A DNA stretch of 64,000 bases from assembly GCA_026390575.1 (NCBI GenBank), contig JAPLFR010000001.1, positions 124,001 through 188,000 of the forward strand. Direction: 5' to 3'. The stretch is from Ignavibacteriales bacterium (GTDB taxonomy: Bacteria; Bacteroidota; Ignavibacteria; UBA10030). A model generated the notes under the pieces. That model had not been told where the DNA came from, ran no database searches, and saw only the letters and a program-made list of their open reading frames with translations. How positions within the stretch are numbered: the first letter of the stretch is position 1; each line of letters starts with the position of its first letter. A program made the translations under genes and the position numbers. Below, piece after piece: positions 41,990 through 53,100 of the stretch.

Positions 41990-44485
41990 TCAACGTTTTC
42001 TCTCTTTATCGTCCGAGTTGCGCTTCGGTGCAGGTGATGGAGCAGGCTCTGTCCTAGGACTTGATGAACGTTCGGCTGCACGCTGACGCACCTCGCTATC
42101 GCGGACTATTTCTTGTTTCGCCGGTGTCTCATCGGCTTTCTTCCATGAATTTTGATCACGTTGCTGCCAACCTTGCGGAGTGCTGCGCATAATGTTGCCG
42201 TTTGGAGCTGCGTAGACATTATTCTCTCTTGTTGATGGACGAGTCACGATTCTCGGCGGTTCCGGTACTGCGACCGGCCGCGGCTCAGGTTGTAAAACTG
42301 GAGGAGTCACTGGTATGGCTGTCGGACGTGTTGCAGGTCGACGCGGTATATCAGACCTTGGAACCGGCTGCGGTTCAGGTTGTGAAACAGGAGGAGTAAC
42401 CGGCCTGGCTGTCGGACGAGTTTCAGGTTGACGCGGTATCTCAGACCTTGGAACCGGCTGCGGTTCAGGTTGTGAAACAGGAGGAGTAACCGGCCTGGCT
42501 GTCGGACGAGTTTCAGGTTGACGCGGCGTTTCAGACCTTGGAACCGGCTGCGGCTCGGCTCGTGGAACTGAAGGTGTAACCGGCTTGGATGTTGGGCGAG
42601 ATTCCGGTTGACGTAGCGATGTCGGTGTTGTCCTCGTAGCTTCTCTCGGAGATCTTGGTGGTTCAATCGCAACCGGTCGTTTTACGCCGGCTGATCTGTT
42701 ATCGTACAGAGTTGCAGAGCGAGTCACACCGGAAGTGCGTCTTACATCGTTTGGTGCTCTCACAGCTTGTACACTTGATGCTGCCTGTTGGTGCACGGGA
42801 TGATATCCTTCTCGATAAACCGGTTTGGCAACAGGATGATAGATAGGGCGATATTCCGTTGGCCCCCACCATCCTGTTTGCACATCGTTTGCGCGACGTG
42901 CAAACCATCCGCGTGACTGTCCCCAGCCGCCTCCGAATGACCAGCCTGTCCAAGGATCATAGTGAACGTTGAATCCCCACGTCCATGGCCGTGCATAATA
43001 TCTTTGCTTGTACCATGGATGGTAATTGTATCCTGTCCCGTACACTACCGTTCTGCCATAGACATAACAACCTGTGTAACCTGCGGTGTATCCAACATAA
43101 ACAACATCAGGAGTATAATTGTACACACGAACATAACGGACATTATACACCGGGTAGCGGGATGGAATTGTATAGATAACTTCAGGAACATCGATGCAAA
43201 CTTCCCATGGACCAAATGGAGACGCTCCATCAAACCATATTCCTCTATCGCAGTTGTAGTATCTACCGTTCACGCGAATCACCGCAGTCGATGTATTCAC
43301 TGCATACTCCATCCCGGTGTTCTCGATCGGATCGAATTGCGGATCGCCGTCATATTCGACCTGAGTTGTCGCTTCCGAGCGATCCACCTCTGCCATTTGC
43401 GGGATCTGTGCATCAAAGATAGCTTCTTTTGCCGGTATTGTTCCTGCAACGCTTGCGAGCACATCGTCGCACTCTGAGCCGGGAGGAATTTTTTTAAAAT
43501 CCTCCGGCAGTTTGTCTGATGCAATGAACACCCACGGGCCCGTTATGGACTTTGCAGTGTACCACCTTCCCGAGATGAGGATGAAACGCTTCTGCGTTTT
43601 GATTTCAAGAAACAACCGGCTTGGAGTATTACTTGCGTAAAGAAGTTCGGTTCCCTCGATAGGTACAAGCTGCATGGGTCCGTCCGTAGCTATCAATTCT
43701 GTCGGCTCTGTGCTTACGACAATCTCAGGTACTTTTCCAGTCTTCGATACAATGTCATTTGCCGTCGAATCTTCATACGATTCATCGTCGGATTTCATTT
43801 GGTCGGAAAGATACGCAACGAAATTTGGGGGAGTTGCAATTTGACGCCATGGACCTTTTATTTGCTTAGCGCTGAACCATATGTCGCCTCCGCGAAGAAA
43901 AAAGTTGCCCGTAGAAGGATCTTGAACTAAAAAATAAGGAGTATTGACAACGCGCTTCAACGAAGTTCCTTCAACGCCTGTGAGAATAGGATTACCGTCA
44001 ATTCGAACGAGTACGGCGGGATGATTCATTACAATGATTTTGGGTGGAGTCACCTCGAGTTCGCGGGCGTTTTCCCTTTCCTTCTGTGCTGTCTCAATGC
44101 TTTCGAGAAGCAGATCGAGCGAGAATGTGAGATCAGAACGCGGTATCACTTCTTCCAATGCTTCAGCAATTGCTGCCGTATCTCCCTCAGTTCCCGCCGG
44201 GAATCTAATCCTTCGCACTTCCATTTCTTCGAGCTTCACGGTTCGTGTCGGACGATCGGTCAGGACTCTACACGTCACCCAGATTGCTCCAAACACAGGT
44301 TCATCCTTACCGGTAGGGATAATGGAAACCGCCGCACGGGCTTTCAAGGAATCTCCGGAGTACCATTCAATCTGCGGTTGATACATAGTGATCGTGCCCT
44401 CCGAACTCAGGACTTCACGAGGCCAATCGTCAGCATACAACGAGATTGGACAGCACATCATAAACACAATCAGTAAGTGTTTCAT
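41990..44485 (-). CDS. Large exported modular protein with GPW modules and Pro/Arg repeats
   Basis: 831 aa. Signal peptide (LLIVFMMCCPISLYADD). Three related modules of about 75-100 residues lie between about 170 and 440, each with T-x-L-x-Y-x-x-N-T and ending in GPW (AKQIKGPWRQI, AKSITGPWVFI, GASPFGPWEVC). A Tyr/Trp/Gly-rich stretch follows (YYARPWTWGFNVHYDPWTGW), then four 30-residue Pro/Arg/Glu repeats (PVPRSE-PRQPETRPTARPVTPP) and a charged tail. I recognise no catalytic family. It looks like a surface or periplasmic structural protein. The DNA repeat is listed separately. Confidence 0.7.
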   Translation of the reverse strand: MKHLLIVFMMCCPISLYADDWPREVLSSEGTITMYQPQIEWYSGDSLKARAAVSIIPTGKDEPVFGAIWVTCRVLTDRPTRTVKLEEMEVRRIRFPAGTEGDTAAIAEALEEVIPRSDLTFSLDLLLESIETAQKERENARELEVTPPKIIVMNHPAVLVRIDGNPILTGVEGTSLKRVVNTPYFLVQDPSTGNFFLRGGDIWFSAKQIKGPWRQIATPPNFVAYLSDQMKSDDESYEDSTANDIVSKTGKVPEIVVSTEPTELIATDGPMQLVPIEGTELLYASNTPSRLFLEIKTQKRFILISGRWYTAKSITGPWVFIASDKLPEDFKKIPPGSECDDVLASVAGTIPAKEAIFDAQIPQMAEVDRSEATTQVEYDGDPQFDPIENTGMEYAVNTSTAVIRVNGRYYNCDRGIWFDGASPFGPWEVCIDVPEVIYTIPSRYPVYNVRYVRVYNYTPDVVYVGYTAGYTGCYVYGRTVVYGTGYNYHPWYKQRYYARPWTWGFNVHYDPWTGWSFGGGWGQSRGWFARRANDVQTGWWGPTEYRPIYHPVAKPVYREGYHPVHQQAASSVQAVRAPNDVRRTSGVTRSATLYDNRSAGVKRPVAIEPPRSPREATRTTPTSLRQPESRPTSKPVTPSVPRAEPQPVPRSETPRQPETRPTARPVTPPVSQPEPQPVPRSEIPRQPETRPTARPVTPPVSQPEPQPVPRSDIPRRPATRPTAIPVTPPVLQPEPRPVAVPEPPRIVTRPSTRENNVYAAPNGNIMRSTPQGWQQRDQNSWKKADETPAKQEIVRDSEVRQRAAERSSSPRTEPAPSPAPKRNSDDKERKR
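42271..42630 (-). repeat. 90-bp coding tandem repeat, four copies
   Basis: Units begin at 42271, 42361, 42451 and 42541 (plus-strand GAACCGGCTGCGG). The middle two are almost identical; the outer two have diverged. Each encodes 30 residues, so the count can vary without frameshift. Confidence 0.9.
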
Positions 44486-44919
44486 ATTCTTTCTCCTTTG
44501 GTATTTTCTATAATAGATAACCGCCGCGAAAAATTTTACTACATCATTGTAATCAATCTTCGAGACACTCTCACTTTACACATGAAACGTATTGGAAAGC
44601 AAAAGGGTGCCAAAATTTACAATTTAAATTAATTCCTTTTTTTTATCCTTTTCAATCATTATCGGATATATGACAATAGCCATGCCATAATTATTTCAGC
44701 CAAAACACATTAAATCTTGATATTACTGTTCACAAGAATAATCACAGTGAACTATATAAAGCACAATGTGAATCCTTGTTAGTTGTATTACCTGCGGGTT
44801 TATTTTGTGCTGGCTTGCAGCAGGCCAATAAGTATTTCTGATACAAAGCAATAAAAAATTATAGGTTTTATTAAACCATAATTGGAAAAGTTGAAATATT
44901 TTCTCATAATAAATATACT
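44486..44919. promoter_or_regulatory. Divergent intergenic region
   Basis: About 430 bp, AT-rich, between the modular protein gene (minus) and the SDR gene (plus). It must carry promoters for both. No ORF, no named motif, no repeat. Confidence 0.4.
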
Positions 44920-45651
44920 ATGATAAACGAAAATACAAACAAAGTTGCCGTCGTTACAGGGGGGAGCCGGGGAATCGGATTAGAGATAGCAAAAGGCCTT
45001 GCACGTGACGGTTTTTCAATTGCCATAATTGCACGTTCTCAGGAAACCCTGGATGATGCATTAAAACAAGTCCAAATCCAATCTACATCCTCTAGTACAA
45101 AACATACGACCTACGCATTAGATGTCTCCGATTTTCAGGAAGTGCATAAGACAGTTGACAAGATACAAAAACACTACGGCCGGATAGAGTTGCTCGTCAA
45201 TTGTGCGGGAATGTACATAGCCGGAACAATGAATGTTACAGTTCAAGAATTTGAGCAAGGACTTCGTGTCAACCTCCTTGGACCGTTCGCATTTATGCAG
45301 GCAGTACTACCCATTATGAAATCTCAGAAAACAGGATACATCGTAAACATTGCATCTCGCGGCGGTAAAATCGGCTTTGCCGGCGATGGAGCGTACGGTG
45401 CTGGAAAATTTGGTCTTGTCGGTCTTTCCGAATCGTTATACAGGGAATTGGCAGATGATAATATCAAGCTCACAACATTATGCCCGTCATGGACGAACAC
45501 CGATATGGCTCAAGAAGCGAAAACTCCATTTTCCGATTCTGAAATGATTCAACCTTCCGATATACTAGAGACTATCCGATGGCTCTTACGTCTCGTCCCT
45601 TCAACGTGCATCCGGGAAGTTATTATTGAATGCAAAAAAGCTATTCACTAG
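44920..45651 (+). CDS. Short-chain dehydrogenase/reductase
   Basis: 243 aa, classical SDR size. NAD(P) loop TGGSRGIG, NCAG motif, Ser in IVNIASRGG and the catalytic pair in AYGAGK. Similar to 3-oxoacyl-ACP reductase-type enzymes, substrate unknown. No strong ribosome site before the ATG, so it may start on a short leader. The M23 lipoprotein gene follows 33 bp later. Confidence 0.88.
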   Translation: MINENTNKVAVVTGGSRGIGLEIAKGLARDGFSIAIIARSQETLDDALKQVQIQSTSSSTKHTTYALDVSDFQEVHKTVDKIQKHYGRIELLVNCAGMYIAGTMNVTVQEFEQGLRVNLLGPFAFMQAVLPIMKSQKTGYIVNIASRGGKIGFAGDGAYGAGKFGLVGLSESLYRELADDNIKLTTLCPSWTNTDMAQEAKTPFSDSEMIQPSDILETIRWLLRLVPSTCIREVIIECKKAIH

Positions 45652-45684
45652 AAAAAGCTCGTATCGAGAAAAGGTATACGTTCT

Positions 45685-46710
45685 ATGAAATATTATAAAA
45701 TCGCTCCTATTTTCTTTGGCCTTTTTATACTGCTGTTTTCTTCGTGCAATAAAGAAAGCCCAGCTGGGCCGGTAATACCGGAGTCCAAAGCAACCTTTAT
45801 TGATAAAGGTAGAGAGTATACAAATCTTTTTTACAATAATAATTTAGATGTCTTGAGAAGTCATTTCTCTGAAACGATGAAAAATCAGATAAGTTTGGCT
45901 GCATTAGAAACGTTATATGCCCAGGTGAGCGATCAAATGGGATCGGAGAAGAGCCTGTCTTATGAAACGATAGATTCAGTTATTTCAAAATGGACAATGT
46001 ATAATCGGATCGCGACGTTCAATAAAATTTCAGATTCGATCTATATTCAATGGGCGTTGGACGATTCGTTTGTCATTGGTGGTCTCCATATAGGGCTATT
46101 GCGATACCCGGGTCCAAATGCAAACTATGCTACCAAGGCAACTCTTTCTTTACCATTTGAAGGTGAGTGGACTGTGTTTTGGGGCGGTCGTACTGCTTAC
46201 CAAAACTACCACACGATTTCTGCCAATCAATACTTTGCGTACGATTTTTTAATGATTCAAAACAGAATTTCCTTTTCCGGGAACGGACAATTGAACGAAC
46301 AATATTTCTGTTTTGACAAATCAGTTCTGGCACCTGCCGCAGGCCGTATCATAGCGGTGGAAAACAATATTAATGATAATGTGCCTGGAACGATGAATTC
46401 AAGTCAGCCCTTTGGCAATTATATTATTATCGATCATGGCGGAAATGAATTTTCCGTGTTCGCTCATTTCAAAAAAGGCACTGTCATTGTGAATCCCGGA
46501 GACTCAGTTGTATCAGGTCAGATACTTGGTAAAAGCGGTAATAGTGGTAATTCAAGCGAGCCGCATATTCATTACCAGCTTCAGGATTCACGTACTCTGA
46601 ACCAGGGGTTGGGTCTGCCCGCGCAATTTCAGAATTATCGTGCTAACGGACAAATCATTGCACGAGGCGAACCTGTTCAAGGACAGAAAATCAGTCGTAA
46701 TGTTCCTTAA
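45685..46710 (+). CDS. M23 (LytM-type) lipoprotein peptidase with DUF3887 domain
   Basis: 341 aa. Lipobox LLFSSCNK, Cys near 21. Residues about 40-140 resemble DUF3887. The C-terminal half is an M23 domain: His and Asp in YHTISANQYFAYDF and the His-x-His in EPHIHYQL. A peptidoglycan endopeptidase or its regulator; the ligand spacing suggests activity. It lies between the SDR and GH92 genes on the same strand. Confidence 0.85.
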   Translation: MKYYKIAPIFFGLFILLFSSCNKESPAGPVIPESKATFIDKGREYTNLFYNNNLDVLRSHFSETMKNQISLAALETLYAQVSDQMGSEKSLSYETIDSVISKWTMYNRIATFNKISDSIYIQWALDDSFVIGGLHIGLLRYPGPNANYATKATLSLPFEGEWTVFWGGRTAYQNYHTISANQYFAYDFLMIQNRISFSGNGQLNEQYFCFDKSVLAPAAGRIIAVENNINDNVPGTMNSSQPFGNYIIIDHGGNEFSVFAHFKKGTVIVNPGDSVVSGQILGKSGNSGNSSEPHIHYQLQDSRTLNQGLGLPAQFQNYRANGQIIARGEPVQGQKISRNVP

Positions 46711-46814
46711 GAAAAAAGCACTCTACAATGATGTCTGTTGTGTTTTTTAGTCTCAATCTATTGTAAAAGGAGTTAACCATAATTGTTATTATGCATTGAA
46801 GAAGAGGAAAAAGA

Positions 46815-49106
46815 ATGCGTTACTTTCTTTCAGTTATTCTATCGCTCGGTTTAGTAGTTAGCGGAACATACGCTGACAAGCAAAAATCCCATGAAAAGAA
46901 AAACGCCGTTGAGTATGTAAATACGTTTATCGGAACGGCCGATGCAAACGTAAAGTTAAAGAATCTCGCTTATAATTTTGGCGGCGGTAATACATATCCC
47001 GGAGCAGTAACTCCTTGGGGAATGACAGCCATCAGTCCACGCAATACGATTGAATCACCCAACGAAGGAGATTTTGCAGGGAGTCCCAGTGGATATATCT
47101 CGGGTAAAGAATTTATCTATGGTTTCAGCCAGATCCATTTGAGCGGTGTTGGCTGCAACGAATGGGGAAACATTCTCGTGATGCCGACAGTCGGTCCGAT
47201 GTCTGCCGATATCAATGTGAATAGATCAAAGTACGAGAAAGAAGAGGCGAGTCCCGGATATTACAAAGTTCTTCTCAAAGATTTTAATATACTTACAGAA
47301 GTGACGGCAACAACACACTCCACAATGAGTAAATATACCTGTTTAAAGCCTACCGAGGAATTCAATGTCGTCTTCGATTTGTTTCACGCGATCCGTGCAG
47401 CAAACGACGGATATATAAAGATAGAATCCGATTCGGAAATTGTGGGATGGAACCAAAACGGCGGATTTTGCGGTAATAAAGCTCAAAGGAAAGTCTATTT
47501 TGTTGCGCGCTTTGATAAGCCGGCTGTGGTTTGCAATACGATCAAAGACGGAACAATTATCGACCACGCATCGGAACAGTCGGGAGCTCGAATCGGAGGA
47601 ATTTTGCGATTCTCGATGAAACAAGATGAATCGTTGTGCTTGAAGATCGGAATATCATTTGTCAGCATCGAAAATGCAAAATTGAATTTAATCACCGAGC
47701 AGCCTAATTGGGATTTTAATCAAGTGAAACATAATGCTCGAAAATTGTGGGAAAATGTTTTGTCTCGTATTACCGTGGAAGACAGTAATGAAGATGCAAA
47801 AGTCATGTTCTATACAGCACTCTATCATGCTCTCATTCATCCCAGTATCTGCAGTGATGTCAATGGCGAATATATTGCGATGGGCAGCAGGAGAGTGAAA
47901 AAGATTTCAGGGAAGCAACAACATCAATATAATGTTTACTCATTGTGGGATACTTATCGAAACCTCCATCAATTGTTAACATTGGTTTATCCTGAAGTAC
48001 AAATCGACATGGTGCGCACGATGGTCGATCAGGCTCATGAAAGCGGATTCCTTCCGAAGTGGGAGCTTTCTGCTGATGAAACGTATGTAATGGTCGGTGA
48101 TCCTGCGTGTATGGTTATCGCAGATACATATATAAAAGGACTCAAAGATTTCGATGTCCAAGGTGCATACCGCGCGATGCTGAAGTCTTCATTGCAGTTG
48201 AAAAATAATAAAGTTCGTCCTGGATTAGATCAATATCTAAAACTCGGTTATATACCTCAAGATAAGATGGGTGAAGGGATCTGGGGGACAGTCGCAACAT
48301 CACTTGAATACTATGTTGCAGATTTCGCGATTGCGCAGCTCGCCAAATCGCTTGGCAAAATAAAAGAATTTGAGGTGTATGGGAAACGCGCGTTGGGTTA
48401 TAAAAATTTCTTTGATCCCAAAACAACTTTTCTGCGTGCCAAGAATGAGGATGGAACCTGGTGCGAGCCATTCGATCCGGATACAATAAAAGGCAGTATC
48501 CCGGGGGCAAACTTTCCTTGCGGGGGAATCGGATATACGGAGGGGAATGCATGGCAGTACAATTTCTTCGTTCCGCATGATATCAACGGATTGATTGAAC
48601 TCATGGGCAGAGAACCATTTATTAAAAAACTTCAGGCGTGTTTTGATAAACCTGACCGGTTTGTTCTTTTCAACGAACCTGATATGGCATATCCTTATCT
48701 CTTTTCATACGTCAAAGGAAGTGAGTATTTGACGCAAGCCATGGCGAGAAAATGCATCGATTATTATTTTGCAAATAACAGCGGCGGCCTGCCCGGTAAT
48801 GATGATTGTGGAACAACTTCAGCGTGGTTCATATTTTCGGCATTAGGATTTTATCCTGCATGTCCCGCTTCAACGGACTATCGAATCGGAAGTCCAATAT
48901 TTGACAAAGTGACTATCCAACTTAATCCGGATTATTACACAGGAAAACAATTTGTTATTGAGACGAGAAACAATTCAAAATCAAATATCTATATTCGACA
49001 GATGAAATTGAATGGGAAAGACTTTTCCTGCTATTCTTTAGATCATAATGATATTGTTCAAGGTGGAGAGTGGAATGTTACCCTTGGTGATCTACCAATG
49101 AAGTAA
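46815..49106 (+). CDS. GH92 family alpha-1,2-mannosidase, exported
   Basis: 763 aa, normal for the family. Signal peptide (LSVILSLGLVVSGTYA). GH92 hallmarks: EYVNTFIGT, GGGNTYPGAVTPWGM near the N-terminus, then GYTEGNAWQYNFFVPHDING and GNDDCGTTSAWFIFSALGFYP, which bind calcium and substrate. An inverting exo-mannosidase acting on mannose-rich glycans. AAGAGGAAAAAGA precedes the ATG. No SusC/D pair or regulator nearby, so not a standard polysaccharide-utilisation locus. Confidence 0.93.
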   Translation: MRYFLSVILSLGLVVSGTYADKQKSHEKKNAVEYVNTFIGTADANVKLKNLAYNFGGGNTYPGAVTPWGMTAISPRNTIESPNEGDFAGSPSGYISGKEFIYGFSQIHLSGVGCNEWGNILVMPTVGPMSADINVNRSKYEKEEASPGYYKVLLKDFNILTEVTATTHSTMSKYTCLKPTEEFNVVFDLFHAIRAANDGYIKIESDSEIVGWNQNGGFCGNKAQRKVYFVARFDKPAVVCNTIKDGTIIDHASEQSGARIGGILRFSMKQDESLCLKIGISFVSIENAKLNLITEQPNWDFNQVKHNARKLWENVLSRITVEDSNEDAKVMFYTALYHALIHPSICSDVNGEYIAMGSRRVKKISGKQQHQYNVYSLWDTYRNLHQLLTLVYPEVQIDMVRTMVDQAHESGFLPKWELSADETYVMVGDPACMVIADTYIKGLKDFDVQGAYRAMLKSSLQLKNNKVRPGLDQYLKLGYIPQDKMGEGIWGTVATSLEYYVADFAIAQLAKSLGKIKEFEVYGKRALGYKNFFDPKTTFLRAKNEDGTWCEPFDPDTIKGSIPGANFPCGGIGYTEGNAWQYNFFVPHDINGLIELMGREPFIKKLQACFDKPDRFVLFNEPDMAYPYLFSYVKGSEYLTQAMARKCIDYYFANNSGGLPGNDDCGTTSAWFIFSALGFYPACPASTDYRIGSPIFDKVTIQLNPDYYTGKQFVIETRNNSKSNIYIRQMKLNGKDFSCYSLDHNDIVQGGEWNVTLGDLPMK

Positions 49107-49621
49107 AATAGAAAGAGAATCACTTCGCCAATTGAACGAGTCTAATGAAACCTTGCAAAGGCAAGGTTACTTTGCCACTACGGTATTTGCACTTGCGGAT
49201 AAACGTAAAACTTAGTACCCATATCACCATCATGCAAACGCAGGAGGCACTGACACTGCATGATTGGAAGTCCTCCGTTAACAAAAAAAATCTTTCCAAC
49301 ACAGATTTGGTATGATGAATGCAGATTCGTGGTACGAAAGAAACTCGCACGCAAGGCTGAAATCTGTTTAATTGGGTCGGTAGTACAACTCCCATCCATC
49401 TAAAGTGTAAAGCGTTATATGCAATGTTGCATTTAGGTAGGGATTTGATTAATCAAATCCCTACTACTTCTTCTGTATTCTATTTCCTCAACTTTTCCCT
49501 ATAATCTTTATATGTTTTTTAAAAAACACGCATTTGCGTGATTGCGTTTTTCGTACCGATTTTTCATCTTTCCATCAGTCAAAATCCTTTTCGATATATC
49601 TTCTGACAGAAAGCATCGCCC
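49107..49621. other. Non-coding interval with a palindrome
   Basis: No credible gene in about 0.5 kb. It contains a 28-bp perfect inverted repeat (next entry) and AAAAAACACGCATTTGCGTGATTGCG, a small stem shared in outline with the sequence near 20810-20835. Confidence 0.5.
49437..49464. repeat. Perfect 28-bp palindrome, REP-like
   Basis: GTAGGGATTTGATT and its exact reverse complement. The GTAG start matches the conserved tetranucleotide of RAYT-associated REP sequences. It could also serve as an intrinsic transcript end. Confidence 0.65.
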
Positions 49622-49945
49622 ATGCGCCCTATTTCTACACCAATAATACAACCTCTTGAACAGCCCCAGGAAAAAATGGATCTGGTGGTGAAAAGTAAGG
49701 TACTAGCCGCAGAAAATTTTATCATGGAGCAGAAACGGCGATCTCTTGTGTTGAAAGGAAGGGCTCTGGTTTCGGAAAGTCTAACCCAGGGGAAGACAAG
49801 TAAAGCTTTGGCGGTGAAAAGAACTTTATTTGCCGTGGAAAGTCTGATCCTGGAAGAGAAAAGTAAAGACATTGCAGTGGAACGAATTCTACTAGCGATG
49901 AAACTTAAACCATGGGCAAAGAGATCAAAGGCATTATCGCTTTAA
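49622..49945 (+). CDS. Heptad-repeat ORF built from 21-bp satellite units
   Basis: 107 aa. From about residue 20 the protein is made of seven-residue units of the type V-K-S-K-A-L-A, predicted to be a continuous amphipathic helix. It has an ATG but no good ribosome site, so translation is uncertain. It may be only the open frame of a satellite. No signal peptide. Confidence 0.35.
   Translation: MRPISTPIIQPLEQPQEKMDLVVKSKVLAAENFIMEQKRRSLVLKGRALVSESLTQGKTSKALAVKRTLFAVESLILEEKSKDIAVERILLAMKLKPWAKRSKALSL
49679..49930. repeat. 21-bp satellite, about 12 units
   Basis: Units in strict 21-bp phase with consensus GCGGTGAAAAGTAAAGCTTTG (for example at 49688, 49709 and 49814). It shares GAAAAGTA and the unit length with the array at 20215-20604 read on the minus strand, although the copies here are more diverged. 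Confidence 0.75.
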
Positions 49946-50112
49946 ACTTTCTATAGTAAGGGTTGTTAAACCCGGTTAAAATCACGCTCAATCCGAACTT
50001 ACGAGCGAGAATAAAAAATCCTTCTCTCCAAAATATTCCCGATGTGAAAAATTCGCTCGTAACCGTCACTCTCCAAGTTTGTGCATAGTAAGTGACGGTC
50101 ACGTATTCAACA

Positions 50113-53100
50113 TTACTCCCGGTGCGAGAGTTGCTCCGGGTGCTCCTTCGTTTGGTGTTCCAGTTTCGCCAATTCTTCCTTGCCGTAAGCAATCCGTGTA
50201 ATTGTAATAAACAAGACAGGAACTATGAAAATTGCCAGCATCGTCGCAGCCAGCATTCCTCCAAGTACAGTCCAGCCGATTGTTGATCTCGCCTGAGCAC
50301 CGGCACCTGTTGCAAAGGCGAGCGGTGAAACGCCGAGAATAAATGCCATGGATGTCATCAGAATGGGGCGCAGTCTCAACTTCACTGCTTCAAGTGTTGC
50401 GTCGATAAGATTCATCCCTTTCTCCACCCGCGCCTTGCCGAATTCCACAATAAGAATGGCGTTCTTTGCCGCCAGTCCGATCAATGTGATCAATCCGATC
50501 TGAGCGTAGATGTTGTTGCTCAGATGCGGAAGAAACGTGAGCGTCAGAATAGCGCCAAATGCACCGATAGGAACAGCGAGGAGAACCGCAAAAGGAACGG
50601 ACCAGCTTTCATACAACGCCGTCAGAAACAGGAACACAAAAACGATAGACAAAATAAATATCGTTGTCGTACTGCTGCCCGCATTAATTTCCTCGCGGCT
50701 GAGTCCGGAAAATTCATACCCGTATCCGGCAGGAAGAACGTCCGCCGCTACTTCCCGCAATGCTTCAATCGCCTGTCCGCTGCTGTATCCTTCTCCCGCG
50801 CTGCCGTTGATCTCTGCAGTGCGGAATAAATTGTAGTGTGTAATGAGAGGGGCGTTTTCAACAACTTTATAACTGATCAGCGTGCCGAGCGGAATCATCA
50901 TTCCCGATGCGTTCTTCACGTAATACTTGGACAGGTTTTGAATATTCGTCCGGAAGGAAGTGTCCGCCTGTGCTACCACATGGAAATTCCGTCCATAGAT
51001 TGTAAAATCGTTCACATAACGGCTGCCGAGGTACGTCTGAAGCGTTGAATAGACATCTGCAATAGAGAGTCCCAGCTTCTTGCATTTCTCTCTATCGACA
51101 TCCACCTGGTATCCCGGCGTGTGTGCGCTGAAAAAAGAAAACACGCGGCTGAGCTCGGGGCGTTTGTTCGCCGCCGCTACAAATGTCTGCACGGTTTTTT
51201 CGAATTGCTTGATGTCGTCTGTGCTTTCGTGCTGCTCGAGTTCGAATGTGAAGCCGCCCGTTTGTCCGAGCCCGGGAATTGCAGGAGGTGAGATGACGAT
51301 GACATTCGCGCTTTTGATGGCGGAAAATTTCTGCTGCAATGTTGCGATGAGCGAGCTCAATTGCAGCGATCGCTCCTTCCGGTCGTCCCAGTGTTTCAAT
51401 TGAACGAAAATGGTGCCGCTGTTCGATTTTGTCGCAAACGTTACCACATTCAATCCACCCAGCGCGGCGAAGTGTCCGATGCCCGGCGTCTCTTGAAGGA
51501 TGCCCATCATTGTATTGAGAACCTCAAGACTTCGAGTTGTCGATGAAGCTTCAGGCAATTCAAATGTGACGTACAACCGCCCTTCATCTTCCGTCGGTAT
51601 AAAACCGGTTGCCTTGGTTTTGAACAGTATCGCTGTCCCTGCATAGAGAATGGCAAGCAGGATGAGGGCATACTTACCCAGCCGGATCCATGTTTTAACG
51701 CTGTTGGTATAAGAATTCGTTGTTCTCTCGAACCATTCATTGAAGCGGAGGAAAAATTTATTCAAACCTTTCGCCTTCACATTACCACGCGATGGCTTCA
51801 AAAGAAGTGTGCAAAGAGCCGGCGTTAACGATAAGGCAACGAATGCAGAAATGAGAACAGAAATTGCTATCGTGATTGCGAACTGTTGATAGAGGCGTCC
51901 AACGATACCGGGAATGAATCCCACCGGAATGAAAACCGCAGCGAGGATCAATGCTATGGCAACAACGGGCCCTGAAATATCCTGCATCGCCTTGATGGTT
52001 GCTTCCTTCGGAGAGAGTTTTTCCCGGTCAATGTAATGCTGTGTCGCCTCGACGACAATAATTGCATCGTCTACAACAATGCCGATCGCGAGGACGAAAC
52101 CGAACATGGTCAACGTGTTGATCGTAAAACCTAGTGGAACAAAAAAAGCAAACGTCCCGATGAGCGAAACGGGAATCGCCAGCACCGGAATGAGAGTCGC
52201 ACGCCAGCTCTGAAGAAAGAGGAAGACAACAAGAACAACCAGTCCAAGCGCCTCGATCAATGTCAGAACAACTTCTTCGATAGATACTTTCACCACAGAG
52301 ACTGCTTCAAACGGTACGACATAGTCGACATCTTTGGGAAAGGATTTCTTCAACATTTCCATCGCCCTGTAGATTCCGTCCGCAACATCGAGAGCATTGC
52401 TCCCCGGCGCCTGAAAAACCAGGAGGTATGATGCGCGCTTACCATCGACAAAGGAATTGTTGGCATAACTGAATTTGCCGAGCTGTACACGCGCAACATC
52501 GTGTAGATGAACGGCAGAACCCTCACGGGGATTCGACCGGATGATGATATTGCCGAACTGCTCTTCAGAATTTAACCTGCTATTTGTGAACACCGTGTAC
52601 TCAAATGCCTGAGCATCCTTCTGCGGAGGAGCTCCGACAGAACCGGCAGCAATTTGCAGGTTTTGTTCTGCGAGAGCACTAATAACATCGTTCGTTGTCA
52701 ATCCACGCTGTGCCAGGCGGTCGGGAGAGAGCCAGACGCGCATGCTGAAATCATCGGCACGCGTAAAAATATCGCCGACACCGGGAACCCGCAGCAACGC
52801 ATCGCGGATAAAGATATTGGTATAGTTATCGACAAACGTGACACCGTGCGTACTGTTGGGCGAATAAATGGCGACAAGCATGAGGATACTTGGGCTGCGT
52901 TTCCTTGTCGTCAGGCCGAGTCGCTTGACGTCATCGGGGAGCTGCGGCGTGGCAATTCCAACACGGTTCTGAATATCGAGCGCCGCAATATCCGGATTGG
53001 TACCGACATTCAATGTGACATTGATCGTCGTCCTGCCGTCGCTTGTACTATTTCCCTGCATATATGCCATGCCGGGAGTGCCGTTGACCTGCGATTCGAT

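Noticed and set aside
42307-43524. Several overlapping frames opposite the 831-aa gene, some over 100 codons
   Set aside because: They arise from the repetitive, Pro/Arg-rich composition of the real gene; no ribosome sites, no recognisable product.
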